From assembly GCF_900100275.1 (NCBI RefSeq), contig NZ_FNET01000008.1, positions 62,001 to 126,000 on the forward strand: 64,000 nt of DNA, given 5' to 3'. Shown in pieces: positions 49,673 to 57,710 of this stretch. Position numbers and translations under genes: made by a program. The stretch comes from Lentzea albidocapillata subsp. violacea. GTDB taxonomy: Bacteria > Actinomycetota > Actinomycetes > Mycobacteriales > Pseudonocardiaceae. The notes under the pieces were generated by a model. The model was given only the letters and a program-made list of their open reading frames with translations. It was not told where the DNA came from and did not search any database. Each line of letters begins with the position of its first letter. Position 1 is the first letter of the stretch.

Positions 49673-50893
49673 ATGCCTGAGGCCGTGATCGTCTCCGCCG
49701 CCCGCTCCCCCATCGGCCGTGCGGGCAAGGGCTCGCTGAAGGACGTTCGGCCCGACGACCTGGTGGCGCGGATGATTCGCGCGGCACTGGACAAGGTGCC
49801 GCAGCTCGACCCCGCGCAGATCGACGACCTGATGCTCGGCTGCGGCCTGCCCGGCGGCGAGCAGGGCTTCAACATGGCGCGCATCGTCTCCGTGCTCCTG
49901 GGCTACGACAACCTGCCCGGCACGACGGTGACCCGTTACTGCGCTTCCTCCCTCCAGACGACGCGCATGGCCCTGCACGCCATCAAGGCGGGCGAGGGCG
50001 ACGTGTTCATCAGCGCCGGCGTCGAGACCGTGTCGCGGTTCGCCAAGGGCAGCTCCGACTCGTGGCCGGACACGCACAACCCGCTGTTCGGCGAGGCCGA
50101 GGCGCGCACCGCCTCCGTCGCCCAGACCGGCGCTGCGGAGTGGGTGGACCCGCGTTCGCTCGACGTCGTGCCGGACGTCTACGTCCCGATGGGCCAGACC
50201 GCCGAGAACCTGGCTCTACTCAAGGGCATCTCGCGCCAGGAGATGGACGAGTTCGGCGTCCGCTCGCAGAACCTCGCCGAAAAGGCCATCGCCGACGGCT
50301 TCTGGGCCCGCGAGATCACGCCGGTCACGCTGCCCGACGGCACCGTGGTCTCGTCCGACGACGGCCCGCGCGCCGGCGTCACCTACGAGGCCGTGTCCCA
50401 GCTCAAGCCCGTCTTCCGCCCCGACGGCCGCATCAACGCCGGCAACTGCTGCGCGTTGAACGACGGCGCCGCGGCGCTGGTGGTCATGTCCGACACCAAG
50501 GCCCGCGAACTCGGCATCACGCCGCTGGCCCGGATCGTGTCGACCGGCGTCTCCGGCCTGTCCCCCGAGATCATGGGCCTCGGCCCGGTCGAGGCCTCGA
50601 AGCGCGCGCTGGCGCTGGCGGGCCTGTCGGTCTCCGACATCGACCTCGTGGAGATCAACGAGGCGTTCGCCGCCCAGGTCATCCCGTCCTACCAGGACCT
50701 CGGCATCGACCTCGACCGGCTGAACGTGAACGGCGGCGCCATCGCGGTCGGCCACCCGTTCGGCATGACGGGCGCGCGCATCACCACGACCTTGATCAAT
50801 TCGCTGCAGTTCCACGACAAGCAGTTCGGTCTGGAAACGATGTGCGTGGGCGGCGGCCAGGGCATGGCGATGGTCATCGAGCGCCTGAGCTGA
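49673..50893 (+). CDS. Acetyl-CoA acetyltransferase (thiolase)
   Basis: A thiolase-family enzyme of 406 residues. The nucleophile Cys is in 'TVTRYCASSLQTTRMAL', the His in 'AVGHPFGMTGARI', and the second Cys in 'LETMCVGGGQGMAMVIE'. 'DLVEINEAFAAQV' is also typical. It matches mycobacterial FadA3 (Rv1074c) by position. It could act in fatty acid or ketone degradation or in acetoacetyl-CoA synthesis. AGGAG 7 nt before the ATG supports the start; a GTG directly before it is less likely. Confidence 0.93.
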   Translation: MPEAVIVSAARSPIGRAGKGSLKDVRPDDLVARMIRAALDKVPQLDPAQIDDLMLGCGLPGGEQGFNMARIVSVLLGYDNLPGTTVTRYCASSLQTTRMALHAIKAGEGDVFISAGVETVSRFAKGSSDSWPDTHNPLFGEAEARTASVAQTGAAEWVDPRSLDVVPDVYVPMGQTAENLALLKGISRQEMDEFGVRSQNLAEKAIADGFWAREITPVTLPDGTVVSSDDGPRAGVTYEAVSQLKPVFRPDGRINAGNCCALNDGAAALVVMSDTKARELGITPLARIVSTGVSGLSPEIMGLGPVEASKRALALAGLSVSDIDLVEINEAFAAQVIPSYQDLGIDLDRLNVNGGAIAVGHPFGMTGARITTTLINSLQFHDKQFGLETMCVGGGQGMAMVIERLS

Positions 50894-50924
50894 GCTTTCG
50901 CTCAAGATCTGCAAATTGAAGCTT

Positions 50925-50961
50925 GCAAGTGGCTCCGTATCACCCGAACGGAGCTACTTGC
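50925..50961 (+). terminator. Hairpin after thiolase gene
   Basis: A 14-bp stem (GCAAGTGGCTCCGT against ACGGAGCTACTTGC, one mismatch) and a 9-nt loop lie 32 bp after the thiolase stop. Confidence 0.72.
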
Positions 50962-51056
50962 ATGCCCCCTTTCTGCCGATGAGATGAATCGTCGCGCAAT
51001 GGCGTCATCAGGCGAGGGGAAGTCCGTCCCCACTCACGAGCAAGGAGGGGTCGGAC

Positions 51057-51266
51057 ATGCCCTACGTGTGGTGGCAAAGCGAATACGACCTGCAATGTCA
51101 TGCTTTCCCTCTCGATCAAGCCAACGGTTCGCGCAGCTTTTATGAGGCTGTCTGCGAACATTCGGTGCCCGACGAACGGGTGTCGCGCGCGCAGGCGGGC
51201 GCCCTCTGCATGGACTGCCTGATCAAGGTGGGCACCGAACTGCCGGACGTGCGCTGGCGGGCTTAG
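51057..51266 (+). CDS. Small cysteine-containing protein
   Basis: A 69-residue protein starting MPYVWWQSEYDLQCHAFPLD. It has four Cys: one near residue 14, one near 33 (AVCEHS), and a CMDC pair near 51-54, plus His residues. This is the make-up of a small zinc-binding protein. An excellent AAGGAGGGG ribosome-binding site precedes the ATG. No family is recognised. Its TAG overlaps the stop of the convergent acetyltransferase gene. Confidence 0.7.
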   Translation: MPYVWWQSEYDLQCHAFPLDQANGSRSFYEAVCEHSVPDERVSRAQAGALCMDCLIKVGTELPDVRWRA

Positions 51267-51673
51267 CGCCGCCACATCCCGATCGAGCTCGGTGCGCTCT
51301 CCACGAAGCCATGTCGTGCGTAGAGACGACGGCCGGGCGGATCGGCGAGCAGACTGACCTGAGCGCCTGGAGAGGATTCACGGATCCTCTCCAGCAGCGC
51401 GGTCATGATCGCGTCGCCGATGCCTTTGCGTTGATGCCGCGGCAGCACCGCCATGTCGATGATGACGAAGTACCAACCGCCGTCACCGAGCACGCGGCCC
51501 ATGCCTGCGGTTTCACCTGATTCCACGTGAATGACACTGGCGGCGGCCCATGCGCCGTTGATGCCGTTCTCGGCTTCTTCCCTGGTGCGCGCGCTCAGCC
51601 CGGATTCCTTGCGCAGGCGCAGGTAGTCGTCGACTGACGGCGGTTGCATGACGAGCCGGTATGCGGAGTCCAC
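51263..51673 (-). CDS. GNAT family N-acetyltransferase
   Basis: A 136-residue GNAT acetyltransferase with the acetyl-CoA loop 'DMAVLPRHQRKGIGDAIM' in the middle and the typical end 'RRLYARHGFVESAPSS'. GTG was selected by an AGGGGGA ribosome-binding site 4-5 nt upstream. The substrate is unknown. It lies just behind a hairpin that ends the upstream BI-1 gene. Confidence 0.85.
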   Translation of the reverse strand: MDSAYRLVMQPPSVDDYLRLRKESGLSARTREEAENGINGAWAAASVIHVESGETAGMGRVLGDGGWYFVIIDMAVLPRHQRKGIGDAIMTALLERIRESSPGAQVSLLADPPGRRLYARHGFVESAPSSIGMWRR

Positions 51674-51719
51674 GCATTCCCCCTGAAGTTGAGTTCTCCG
51701 AACTTCCCCGCAACGCCGA

Positions 51720-51749
51720 AGGGGCGCCCCGCCGCAGCGGAACGCCCCT
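51720..51749 (-). terminator. Hairpin after the BI-1 gene
   Basis: A 13-bp stem (AGGGGCGCCCCGC against GCGGAACGCCCCT, with two G-T type pairs) and a 4-nt loop lie 17 bp after the stop of the Bax-inhibitor-like gene. Confidence 0.7.
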
Positions 51750-51765
51750 CCAGCACACCCGGACG

Positions 51766-52572
51766 TCAGTCCGAGTTGAAGTACGACAGCAGGCGCAGGA
51801 TCTCGGTGTACAGCCACACCAGGGTGACCGTGAGACCGAACGCGATCTGCCACGCGAACTTGGCCGGCACGCCGGCGCGGATCGCCTGGTCGGCGGCGTC
51901 GAAGTCGATCAGGAAGCTGAACGCCGCGAGGCCGATGCAGACGAGGCTGAAGATGATCGCGAGCGTGCCGCCCGAGCGGATGCCGAGGCCGCCGGTCGTG
52001 AAGAAGCTCATGATCAGGTTGAAGAGCATGAGGACGCCGACGCCGATGAGCGCGCCGGTGATCCACTTGGTGAACTTGGGCGTGACGCGGATCGCGCCCG
52101 TCTTGTAGACGACGAGCATGCCGAAGAACACGCCGAGCGTGCCGATGATGGCCTGGCCGATCATCACGACGCCCTGACCCGGGTTACCGGTCATGCGGTC
52201 GACCATGTTGCCGATGATCCCGCTGAACGCGCCGAGGAAGACACCTTCGACGGCGGCGTAGGCGATGACGAGCGGCGGGCTCGGCATGCGCTTGAACATG
52301 ATGACAAGCGCGAGCACGAGGCCGATGATCGCGGCCGGGAACAGCAGGAACCACGCCTGCATGAGGTAGGTGACGACCGCGGTCGCTGCCACCACGGCGA
52401 GCGTGACGCCGGTCTTGGTGACGACGTCGTCGATCGTCATCGGCCGCTCGCTGGTCAGCGGCGGCGGGGCCTGCTGGTAGCCAGCCTGCTCTGGCTGGCC
52501 GAAGCCTGCGTAGCCTCCGTACCCGCCGCCGGTCGGCAGGTTACGGAAGGCCGGGTTGCTGCTCGAGCGCAC
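51766..52572 (-). CDS. Bax inhibitor-1/YccA family membrane protein
   Basis: A 268-residue protein with a Gly/Tyr/Gln-rich cytoplasmic N-terminus (residues 1-45) and about seven hydrophobic helices. The helices include 'YAAVEGVFLGAFSGI' and the C-terminal 'WQIAFGLTVTLVWLYTEILRLLSYF', typical of the BI-1/YccA (Rv1072-like) group. The family forms pH-sensitive calcium leaks in structural studies of bacterial members; the role here is not known. The ATG precedes MRSSSNPAFRN, with GGATCAGG upstream as a possible ribosome-binding site. Confidence 0.88.
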   Translation of the reverse strand: MRSSSNPAFRNLPTGGGYGGYAGFGQPEQAGYQQAPPPLTSERPMTIDDVVTKTGVTLAVVAATAVVTYLMQAWFLLFPAAIIGLVLALVIMFKRMPSPPLVIAYAAVEGVFLGAFSGIIGNMVDRMTGNPGQGVVMIGQAIIGTLGVFFGMLVVYKTGAIRVTPKFTKWITGALIGVGVLMLFNLIMSFFTTGGLGIRSGGTLAIIFSLVCIGLAAFSFLIDFDAADQAIRAGVPAKFAWQIAFGLTVTLVWLYTEILRLLSYFNSD

Positions 52573-52891
52573 CTGATCCTCCTGTGGCGTTGCTTTACGC
52601 CGTCACTGGGTTCAACGAGCACGCTCGGTGCCATGTTCCCCATCGGTAAAGGCGACTTTACCCCCGACGACGATCACACGTGTGCAAATACTGCGCCAAC
52701 TCCAGAGCGTTATACGACTACGGCGTGTCGCGGCGTGTCCCACCCGAAGTGAGTAAGCCCCGTCACATTCCGATCACGTTCACACCCAGAGTAGCGAGAG
52801 ACTTCCCCCTCGTGGCGGTTGTCCCCGGTGTGGGGGACCGACAAGCTCGCACGCGGGACATTCCGCAGGTCAGAGGGGATCAAGATCCATA
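52573..52891. other. 319-bp divergent intergenic region
   Basis: This stretch lies between the BI-1 gene and the surface-protein gene. It must hold both promoters. I see no strong palindrome or convincing -35/-10 pair. A 70-codon plus-strand frame ends exactly on the next start (TAATG), but its codon use is not convincing. Confidence 0.4.
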
Positions 52892-54280
52892 ATGGGCTGG
52901 AAACGTCTGGCCGCCGTGGCGATGGTTTCGGGGCTCGCGCTCCTGACCGTTCCCGCGACGGCGACAGCTGAAGGCGTCAAGGGCATCGGCCACAACGCGT
53001 CAGGGCTCCAGCCCAACGCCACACCGGGTAGCGAGTGGCACGGGTCATACATCTGGCAGGACCGGCAGGTGTGGTGCGTGCAGTACGCGCTGCCCGCGCC
53101 GGACAGCGGTGTCGGCTACCGCGAGGGTGACGAGCTGCTGACCAAGGCCGGCAAGAAGCTCGACGCCGGCATCGCGGCGAACATCTCCTACCTGCTGCTG
53201 CGCTACTCCACGACCAAGTCGCCGGAGGAGGCCGCCGCACTCGCGCACCTGCTGCACAGCTGGACGTCGGTGCCCGACGGCGACGTGCGGCTCGACACGA
53301 CCGACCCGAAGTTCCTCGCCTACGACGCGCCCTTCTACGCCGCGCGGCTCGCTCCGCCGGTCATGGACGCGGTCGCGCGCCTGAAGGCCGACGCCGAGGC
53401 CAACCGCGGTCCGTGGACGCTCAGCGCCACCGCGCCGAAGGAACCGCTGATCATCGGCGCCGAGTCGACCTGGACGCTCGCGCTGGTCAAGGCCAACGAC
53501 AAGGGCGTCACGAACGCGCCCATCACCTTCACCCTGACCGACGCCACGCTGCCGGACGGCAAGACCAGCGGCACGGCCACCACGGGTGCCGACGGCCAGC
53601 CGGCGACCGTGAAGATCGTCGCGACCGGTCCGAAGCCGTCGATCGCGGCCGTCGCGGACTCCCCCGCCGACCGGCCCGTCGTGCACTTCCCGATCCAGAC
53701 GGCGAACATGCAGCGCATGGTCACCACCGGCGGCGAGAAGAAGCTGAACGCCGCCGCGAACGGCCAGGCCAGGACCGCTCCCGGAGCCGTGAGGATCACG
53801 AAGATCGACTCCGAGACGAAGAAGGCCATCCCGGGCGTCGCGCTGCGCGTCACCGCCAAGGACCAGACGACGGCGGCGAAGAAGCAGGACGACACCGACC
53901 TGGTCGGCACGGACGGCAAGCCGCTGGTGCTGCAGACCGGTCCCGACGGCACGGTCGAGGTGCCGGACCTGCGCACGCCGCAGGAGATCTGCCTCGTCGA
54001 GGTGACCGCTCCCAAGGGCTATGAGGAGTTCTTCGACCCGAAGGCGCCGCCGTCCGCGTGCGGCACGCTCGCGGCGGGTCAGACGCTCGCGCTCGAACTG
54101 GTGAACAAGCCGAACAAACCGGTCGTGCCGAGCACGATCCCCGCCGGCGCGGACGGCCAGACGCCGGTCGCCACCGCCTCGTTCGACATGGAGCTGCGTC
54201 CCGGACTGATGCTGGCGGCGGGTGGCCTGGTGCTGCTCGGCGCGGCGCTGGCAGGCTTCCTGGTGTGGCGCAGGCAGTGA
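52892..54280 (+). CDS. Surface protein, thioester-like domain plus SpaA-type fold
   Basis: A 462-residue exported protein. Signal peptide residues ~1-27. The region near residues 55-145 (VWCVQYALPAPDSG; SPEEAAALAHLLHSWTS) resembles actinobacterial thioester (TQXA) domains with a Cys that could form an isopeptide or thioester. Residues ~300-400 look like SpaA/Cna-B stalk repeats ('GAVRITKIDSETKKAIPGVAL'; 'CLVEVTAPKGYEEFF'). The C-terminus is a hydrophobic helix and WRRQ. No LPXTG is present. The next gene is a sortase, overlapping by GTGA, so this is probably its substrate with a non-classical sorting signal. Confidence 0.8.
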   Translation: MGWKRLAAVAMVSGLALLTVPATATAEGVKGIGHNASGLQPNATPGSEWHGSYIWQDRQVWCVQYALPAPDSGVGYREGDELLTKAGKKLDAGIAANISYLLLRYSTTKSPEEAAALAHLLHSWTSVPDGDVRLDTTDPKFLAYDAPFYAARLAPPVMDAVARLKADAEANRGPWTLSATAPKEPLIIGAESTWTLALVKANDKGVTNAPITFTLTDATLPDGKTSGTATTGADGQPATVKIVATGPKPSIAAVADSPADRPVVHFPIQTANMQRMVTTGGEKKLNAAANGQARTAPGAVRITKIDSETKKAIPGVALRVTAKDQTTAAKKQDDTDLVGTDGKPLVLQTGPDGTVEVPDLRTPQEICLVEVTAPKGYEEFFDPKAPPSACGTLAAGQTLALELVNKPNKPVVPSTIPAGADGQTPVATASFDMELRPGLMLAAGGLVLLGAALAGFLVWRRQ

Positions 54281-54969
54281 GTCCCAAGGCTTTTCTGACC
54301 GGTGTGCTGGTGGCGGGTGTGGCCGCCGCCAGCGTGCTGGTCACCACGTCCGAGACCGTGGTCCTCCCCGGACGCGCGGTCGCGGACGAGATCCCGGTGG
54401 TGGGACCGGGGCCGGTCGCGGACAGCCTGAGCACCGGCCGCGGTCCCGACCTCACCGGGTTGATCGGCGGCGCGAACACGGCCAACGCCAGGCCCGCCGA
54501 CCCCACCCAGCAACAGCCCGCGCCGCCCAAGGCCGGTCCGGGCTCGGTCCGGCTGCCCGCGGGCGGTTCGGCGACGCTGGTGCGCAGGGAGGTCAAGGAC
54601 GGCGTGCTGCCGGTGCCCGACGGCATCGGCGAGGCGACCTGGTGGGGCACCGAGCTCGCGGGCGCCGAGGGTGCGACGGTGCTGGCCGGGCACGTCGACT
54701 GGAAGGGCGCGAAGGGCCCGTTCGCGGAGCTGTGGCAGGCGCAGAACGGCCGTGAGGTCGTGATCGCCGACAGCGCGGGCAAGGAGTTCAGGTTCCGCAT
54801 CAGGCAGATCGAGACCATCCGGAAGGAGGAGCTCCCGGCACGCGCCGTCGAGTTCTTCGGCCCTCGCGGGCCGCACCGGCTGGTGCTGGTCACCTGTGGC
54901 GGCACGTGGGTCGGCGGTCAGCAGGGGTACGAGGCGAACCGAGTGGTCATCGCCGAACCCGTTCAGTGA
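54277..54969 (+). CDS. Class F-like sortase
   Basis: A 230-residue sortase. An N-terminal hydrophobic anchor (residues ~5-25) is followed by a disordered Pro/Ala linker and the catalytic beta barrel from ~90. The active-site residues are visible: His in AGHVDWKGAKGPFAEL, Cys in VLVTCGG, and Arg in YEANRVVI. This pattern is typical of actinobacterial class F sortases. The start overlaps the TGA of the preceding surface-protein gene as GTGA, so the two are a coupled pair. Confidence 0.88.
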   Translation: MSPKAFLTGVLVAGVAAASVLVTTSETVVLPGRAVADEIPVVGPGPVADSLSTGRGPDLTGLIGGANTANARPADPTQQQPAPPKAGPGSVRLPAGGSATLVRREVKDGVLPVPDGIGEATWWGTELAGAEGATVLAGHVDWKGAKGPFAELWQAQNGREVVIADSAGKEFRFRIRQIETIRKEELPARAVEFFGPRGPHRLVLVTCGGTWVGGQQGYEANRVVIAEPVQ

Positions 54970-55021
54970 CCAATCGCGCACTTCGCGCAACCCGTTCGGG
55001 TAACCAGTCGTCTCCTAAGGT

Positions 55022-56188
55022 GTGAAACGGTGGGGATGGTTGACCACGGGCCTTGCTCTGGGACTGGTTCTGGCACTGGTGATGACGCTGGGGTCGCACG
55101 AGGGCCCGGCGAACCAGGCGGACACCGGCCCGTTGCCGATGGCACCGCGGCTGCCCGCTCCCAAGGACGCGGGTCCGACGCCGGCGGTCCCGGCGCCCAC
55201 ACCCGAGCAGGTCCAGAAGCAGCCGTGGATGCACAAGCTGACGCCGGGTGAGAAGCCGCCGCAGTTCGTGCTCTTCTCGTTCGACGGCGCGGTGTCGAAG
55301 CAGCACTGGGACAAGGTCCTGCCGATCGCGAAGGCCAAGAACGCGCACGTGACGGGTCTGCTGTCCGGCGTCTACATGCTGGCGGACCCGGACAAGAACC
55401 AGTACCAGCCGCCGGCGGGCCTCAAACGCGGCCTGTCCGACATCTCGTTCGGCGGCACCCGGCAGGACGTCGCGACCCGGATCGGTTACCTGAACCAGGT
55501 GATCGCCGACGGCCACGAGATCGGCACGCACTACAACGGCCACTTCTGCACCAGCGGCAGCCAGCCCTCGGTCGACAAGTGGGACACCGCGGCCTGGAAC
55601 GCCGAACTCGCCCAGTTCAAGCAGATCGTCGACAAGGCGCGCGCCGCCGGACTCAACCTGCCCGCCGACGCCGTCCGGGGTGGACGGACGCCGTGCCTGG
55701 AAGGCGACTGGGACCAGGCTTTCCCGGCGATGGCCGCGAACGGGCTCGTCTACGACACCAGCAAGGTCGCGCTCGGCGTGCAGTGGCCGACCGTCCAGAA
55801 CGGACTGTACGAGTTCCCGATGCCCGAGGTGCGCGTTCCCGCGCTGGGCAAGCAGGTCGTCATGATGGACTTCAACCTCTGGTACTCGCTCAACCAGGCG
55901 AAGGACGAACCCTCGCGCGCCGCGGACTTCGCCCAGATCGTCCTCGACACCTACAAGTCGGTGCACCAGGCCGCGTTGAACGGCAACCGCGCGCCGATCG
56001 TCGTCGGCAACCACTTCAACGAGTGGAACGGCAACGCGTTCTCGACGGCGATGGAGCAGTTCATGGAGTTCGTGTGCGACAAGCCGGAGACGGTGTGCGC
56101 CACCTACACCGAGGTGATCCAGTGGATGCAGCTGCAGGATCCGGCGGTGCTGGACCAGCTCCGCCGGATGCCCGCTGCCCGCAACTAG
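55022..56188 (+). CDS. Secreted polysaccharide deacetylase-like protein
   Basis: A 388-residue exported protein. The hydrophobic N-terminus is MKRWGWLTTGLALGLVLALV; a Pro/Ala-rich linker follows. The NodB-like domain has 'FVLFSFDGAVSKQHW' and 'GHEIGTHYNGHFC', which carry the Asp and the two metal-binding His; the rest ('MMDFNLWYSLNQA') is family-like. Likely substrates are peptidoglycan or a surface polysaccharide. GTG was used at VKRWGW; no good ribosome-binding site is present. It follows the sortase by 52 bp and may be part of the same unit. Its TAG forms CTAG with the stop of the convergent dehydrogenase. Confidence 0.82.
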   Translation: MKRWGWLTTGLALGLVLALVMTLGSHEGPANQADTGPLPMAPRLPAPKDAGPTPAVPAPTPEQVQKQPWMHKLTPGEKPPQFVLFSFDGAVSKQHWDKVLPIAKAKNAHVTGLLSGVYMLADPDKNQYQPPAGLKRGLSDISFGGTRQDVATRIGYLNQVIADGHEIGTHYNGHFCTSGSQPSVDKWDTAAWNAELAQFKQIVDKARAAGLNLPADAVRGGRTPCLEGDWDQAFPAMAANGLVYDTSKVALGVQWPTVQNGLYEFPMPEVRVPALGKQVVMMDFNLWYSLNQAKDEPSRAADFAQIVLDTYKSVHQAALNGNRAPIVVGNHFNEWNGNAFSTAMEQFMEFVCDKPETVCATYTEVIQWMQLQDPAVLDQLRRMPAARN

Positions 56189-57219
56189 CCGTCGGTGGAG
56201 ATGATCCGGTCGTCGTTCGCGCCCGGTGAGCCGTTGGCGTCCTGGTTCGACGTGCCCAGCCACAGCGTGCCGTCCGGCGCCGGAGCCACCGCGCGCACGC
56301 GGCCGTAGCTCGTGAACACCGCCTGCGGGGTGCCGAGCGTGGTGCCGCTCACCGGGATCTTCCACACGCGCCTGCCGGTGACGGCGCCGACGTACAGGGC
56401 GTTCTTGTAGAAGGCGATGCCGGTCGGACCGGCCTGGCTGGTGGACCACGTCTTGACCGGGTTGGTCATGCCCGGGGTGTTGCAGTTGCCTTCACACGTC
56501 GGCCAGCCGTAGTTCTTGCCGGCCTCGATCCGGTTGATCTCGTCGGTCCTGTTGTTGCCGAACTCGGTGGCGTACGCGGTGTTGCCGATCCACGTGATGC
56601 CCTGGACGTTGCGGTGACCGATCGAGTAGACGACGCTGCCGGCGCGAGGGTTGCCGGCAGCGGGCTTGCCCGTCGCGTCGAAGCGCAGGACCTTGCCGCC
56701 CAGCGAGTTCCAGTTCTGTGCGGTGCCGGTGTTCTGGCCGTCACCCGTGGTGGCCCACAGGAAGCCGTCCGGACCCCACTCGAGCCCGCCGCCGTTGTGG
56801 TAGCGGTTCTTGGGGATCCCGGTGACGATCGGCTGCGGTGTGCCACCGAGCTGGAGCTTGGCGACGCGGTTGTCGCTCGCCGTCGAGTAGTAGATGAAGA
56901 CCGAGTTGTCGGTCGCGAAGCTCTTCGACACGGCGAGGCCGAGCAGTCCGCCCTCACCGCCGGTCGTCTGGGCCTGTTCCACCGTGTCCAGCTCGGTGAC
57001 GGTGGTGCCCTTGATCTTCTTGATCTTCCTGGTGTCCCGCTCGGTGAAGATGCCGCTGCCGTCCGGCAGGAACTCGATGTCCCACGGGATGTCCAGCTTC
57101 GTGGCGAGTGTCCGTTCGGCGAGGACTGAGGGATCGTCCTGTGCCGATACGGGCATCGCGCAGAGGGTCGCGGCCATGGCAGTGCAGGCTGCCGCTGCTG
57201 CGATACGACGAGCACGCAT
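56185..57219 (-). CDS. Secreted PQQ-dependent sugar dehydrogenase
   Basis: A 344-residue exported beta-propeller of the soluble glucose/sorbosone dehydrogenase family. The signal peptide is at residues ~1-26 (MRARRIAAAAACTAMA...VSA). The propeller contains 'NRYHNGGGLEWGPDGFLW', 'GSVVYSIGHRNVQGI' and 'TEFGNNRTDEINRIEAGKNYGWP', all usual for PQQ-binding members. An AAGGAG ribosome-binding site precedes the ATG. It diverges from pqqA by 291 bp and is thus the natural client enzyme for the PQQ made next door. Substrate (aldose or alditol) is not deducible. Confidence 0.9.
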   Translation of the reverse strand: MRARRIAAAAACTAMAATLCAMPVSAQDDPSVLAERTLATKLDIPWDIEFLPDGSGIFTERDTRKIKKIKGTTVTELDTVEQAQTTGGEGGLLGLAVSKSFATDNSVFIYYSTASDNRVAKLQLGGTPQPIVTGIPKNRYHNGGGLEWGPDGFLWATTGDGQNTGTAQNWNSLGGKVLRFDATGKPAAGNPRAGSVVYSIGHRNVQGITWIGNTAYATEFGNNRTDEINRIEAGKNYGWPTCEGNCNTPGMTNPVKTWSTSQAGPTGIAFYKNALYVGAVTGRRVWKIPVSGTTLGTPQAVFTSYGRVRAVAPAPDGTLWLGTSNQDANGSPGANDDRIISTDG

Positions 57220-57394
57220 GTGTGCTCTCCTTCGGGTCCGCTCGTGAGGGTCTGCGGCGGCGGCCTTGCAGGGCGTGTTTACGCAATCACAGATCGCACG
57301 CACCCGCAACAGTCGTCGGAGGTCCCGGTATTCCCAGCCGCCGGGCGAGTGAAACGGGACGGCATCGCTCCGATGACTTCAGGTCACTTTCTGT

Positions 57395-57408
57395 ACGGTC
57401 TAGACCGT
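57395..57408. promoter_or_regulatory. Perfect palindrome upstream of pqqA
   Basis: ACGGTCTAGACCGT is a perfect 14-bp palindrome, 102 bp before the pqqA ATG and in the divergent region shared with the PQQ dehydrogenase. Its core GTCTAGAC fits GT-N-TA-K-AC of HutC-type GntR operators. No GntR gene of that type lies in the cluster. The region otherwise shows no gene. Confidence 0.5.
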
Positions 57409-57510
57409 GGATGCCCTGACCACCTACCGTTGGGACGCCGCCGCGCCCCCAACGGAAAGCGCTTGCAGGCCCACTCGGGCATGCGGGCCGGACACCCGAG
57501 GAGTTGCGCC

Positions 57511-57633
57511 ATGAACGTTGCCGTCACCACCGCCGAGACGAAGCTGCCCGAGGTCAGGCGCGAGTGGGTCAAGCCCGACTTCCGCGACTTCGAGACGCCG
57601 ATGGAGGTCACCGCCTACGCGGCCCGCAGCTGA
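57511..57633 (+). CDS. pqqA: PqqA, coenzyme PQQ precursor peptide
   Basis: A 40-residue precursor peptide. The sequence carries the PqqA signature WVKPDF, then the Glu and Tyr in MEVTAYAA (E-x-x-x-Y), whose side chains are joined and excised to become PQQ. A GAGGAG ribosome-binding site lies 7 nt upstream of the ATG. It leads the pqqA-C-D-E-B operon, separated from pqqC by a hairpin. Confidence 0.9.
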   Translation: MNVAVTTAETKLPEVRREWVKPDFRDFETPMEVTAYAARS

Positions 57634-57646
57634 CGTCAGGCATTGC

Positions 57647-57681
57647 GCCGGGGTTCCTGGCAGCCTGCCCGGAACCCCGGC
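57647..57681 (+). other. Hairpin between pqqA and pqqC
   Basis: A perfect 11-bp stem (GCCGGGGTTCC and GGAACCCCGGC) with a 13-nt loop, 14 bp beyond pqqA and 29 bp before pqqC. No T-run follows. Such a structure may let pqqA RNA accumulate above the rest of the operon, as needed for a precursor peptide, by partial termination or by protecting the processed 3' end. Confidence 0.55.
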
Positions 57682-57710
57682 CCCGCGCGTTCCCGGAGGA
57701 GTTCTCGCCC

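Noticed and set aside
52680..52892. 70-codon frame ending on the surface-protein start (TAATG)
   Set aside because: The overlap is tempting, but third-position GC is only moderate, the start has no ribosome-binding site and the protein shows no features.
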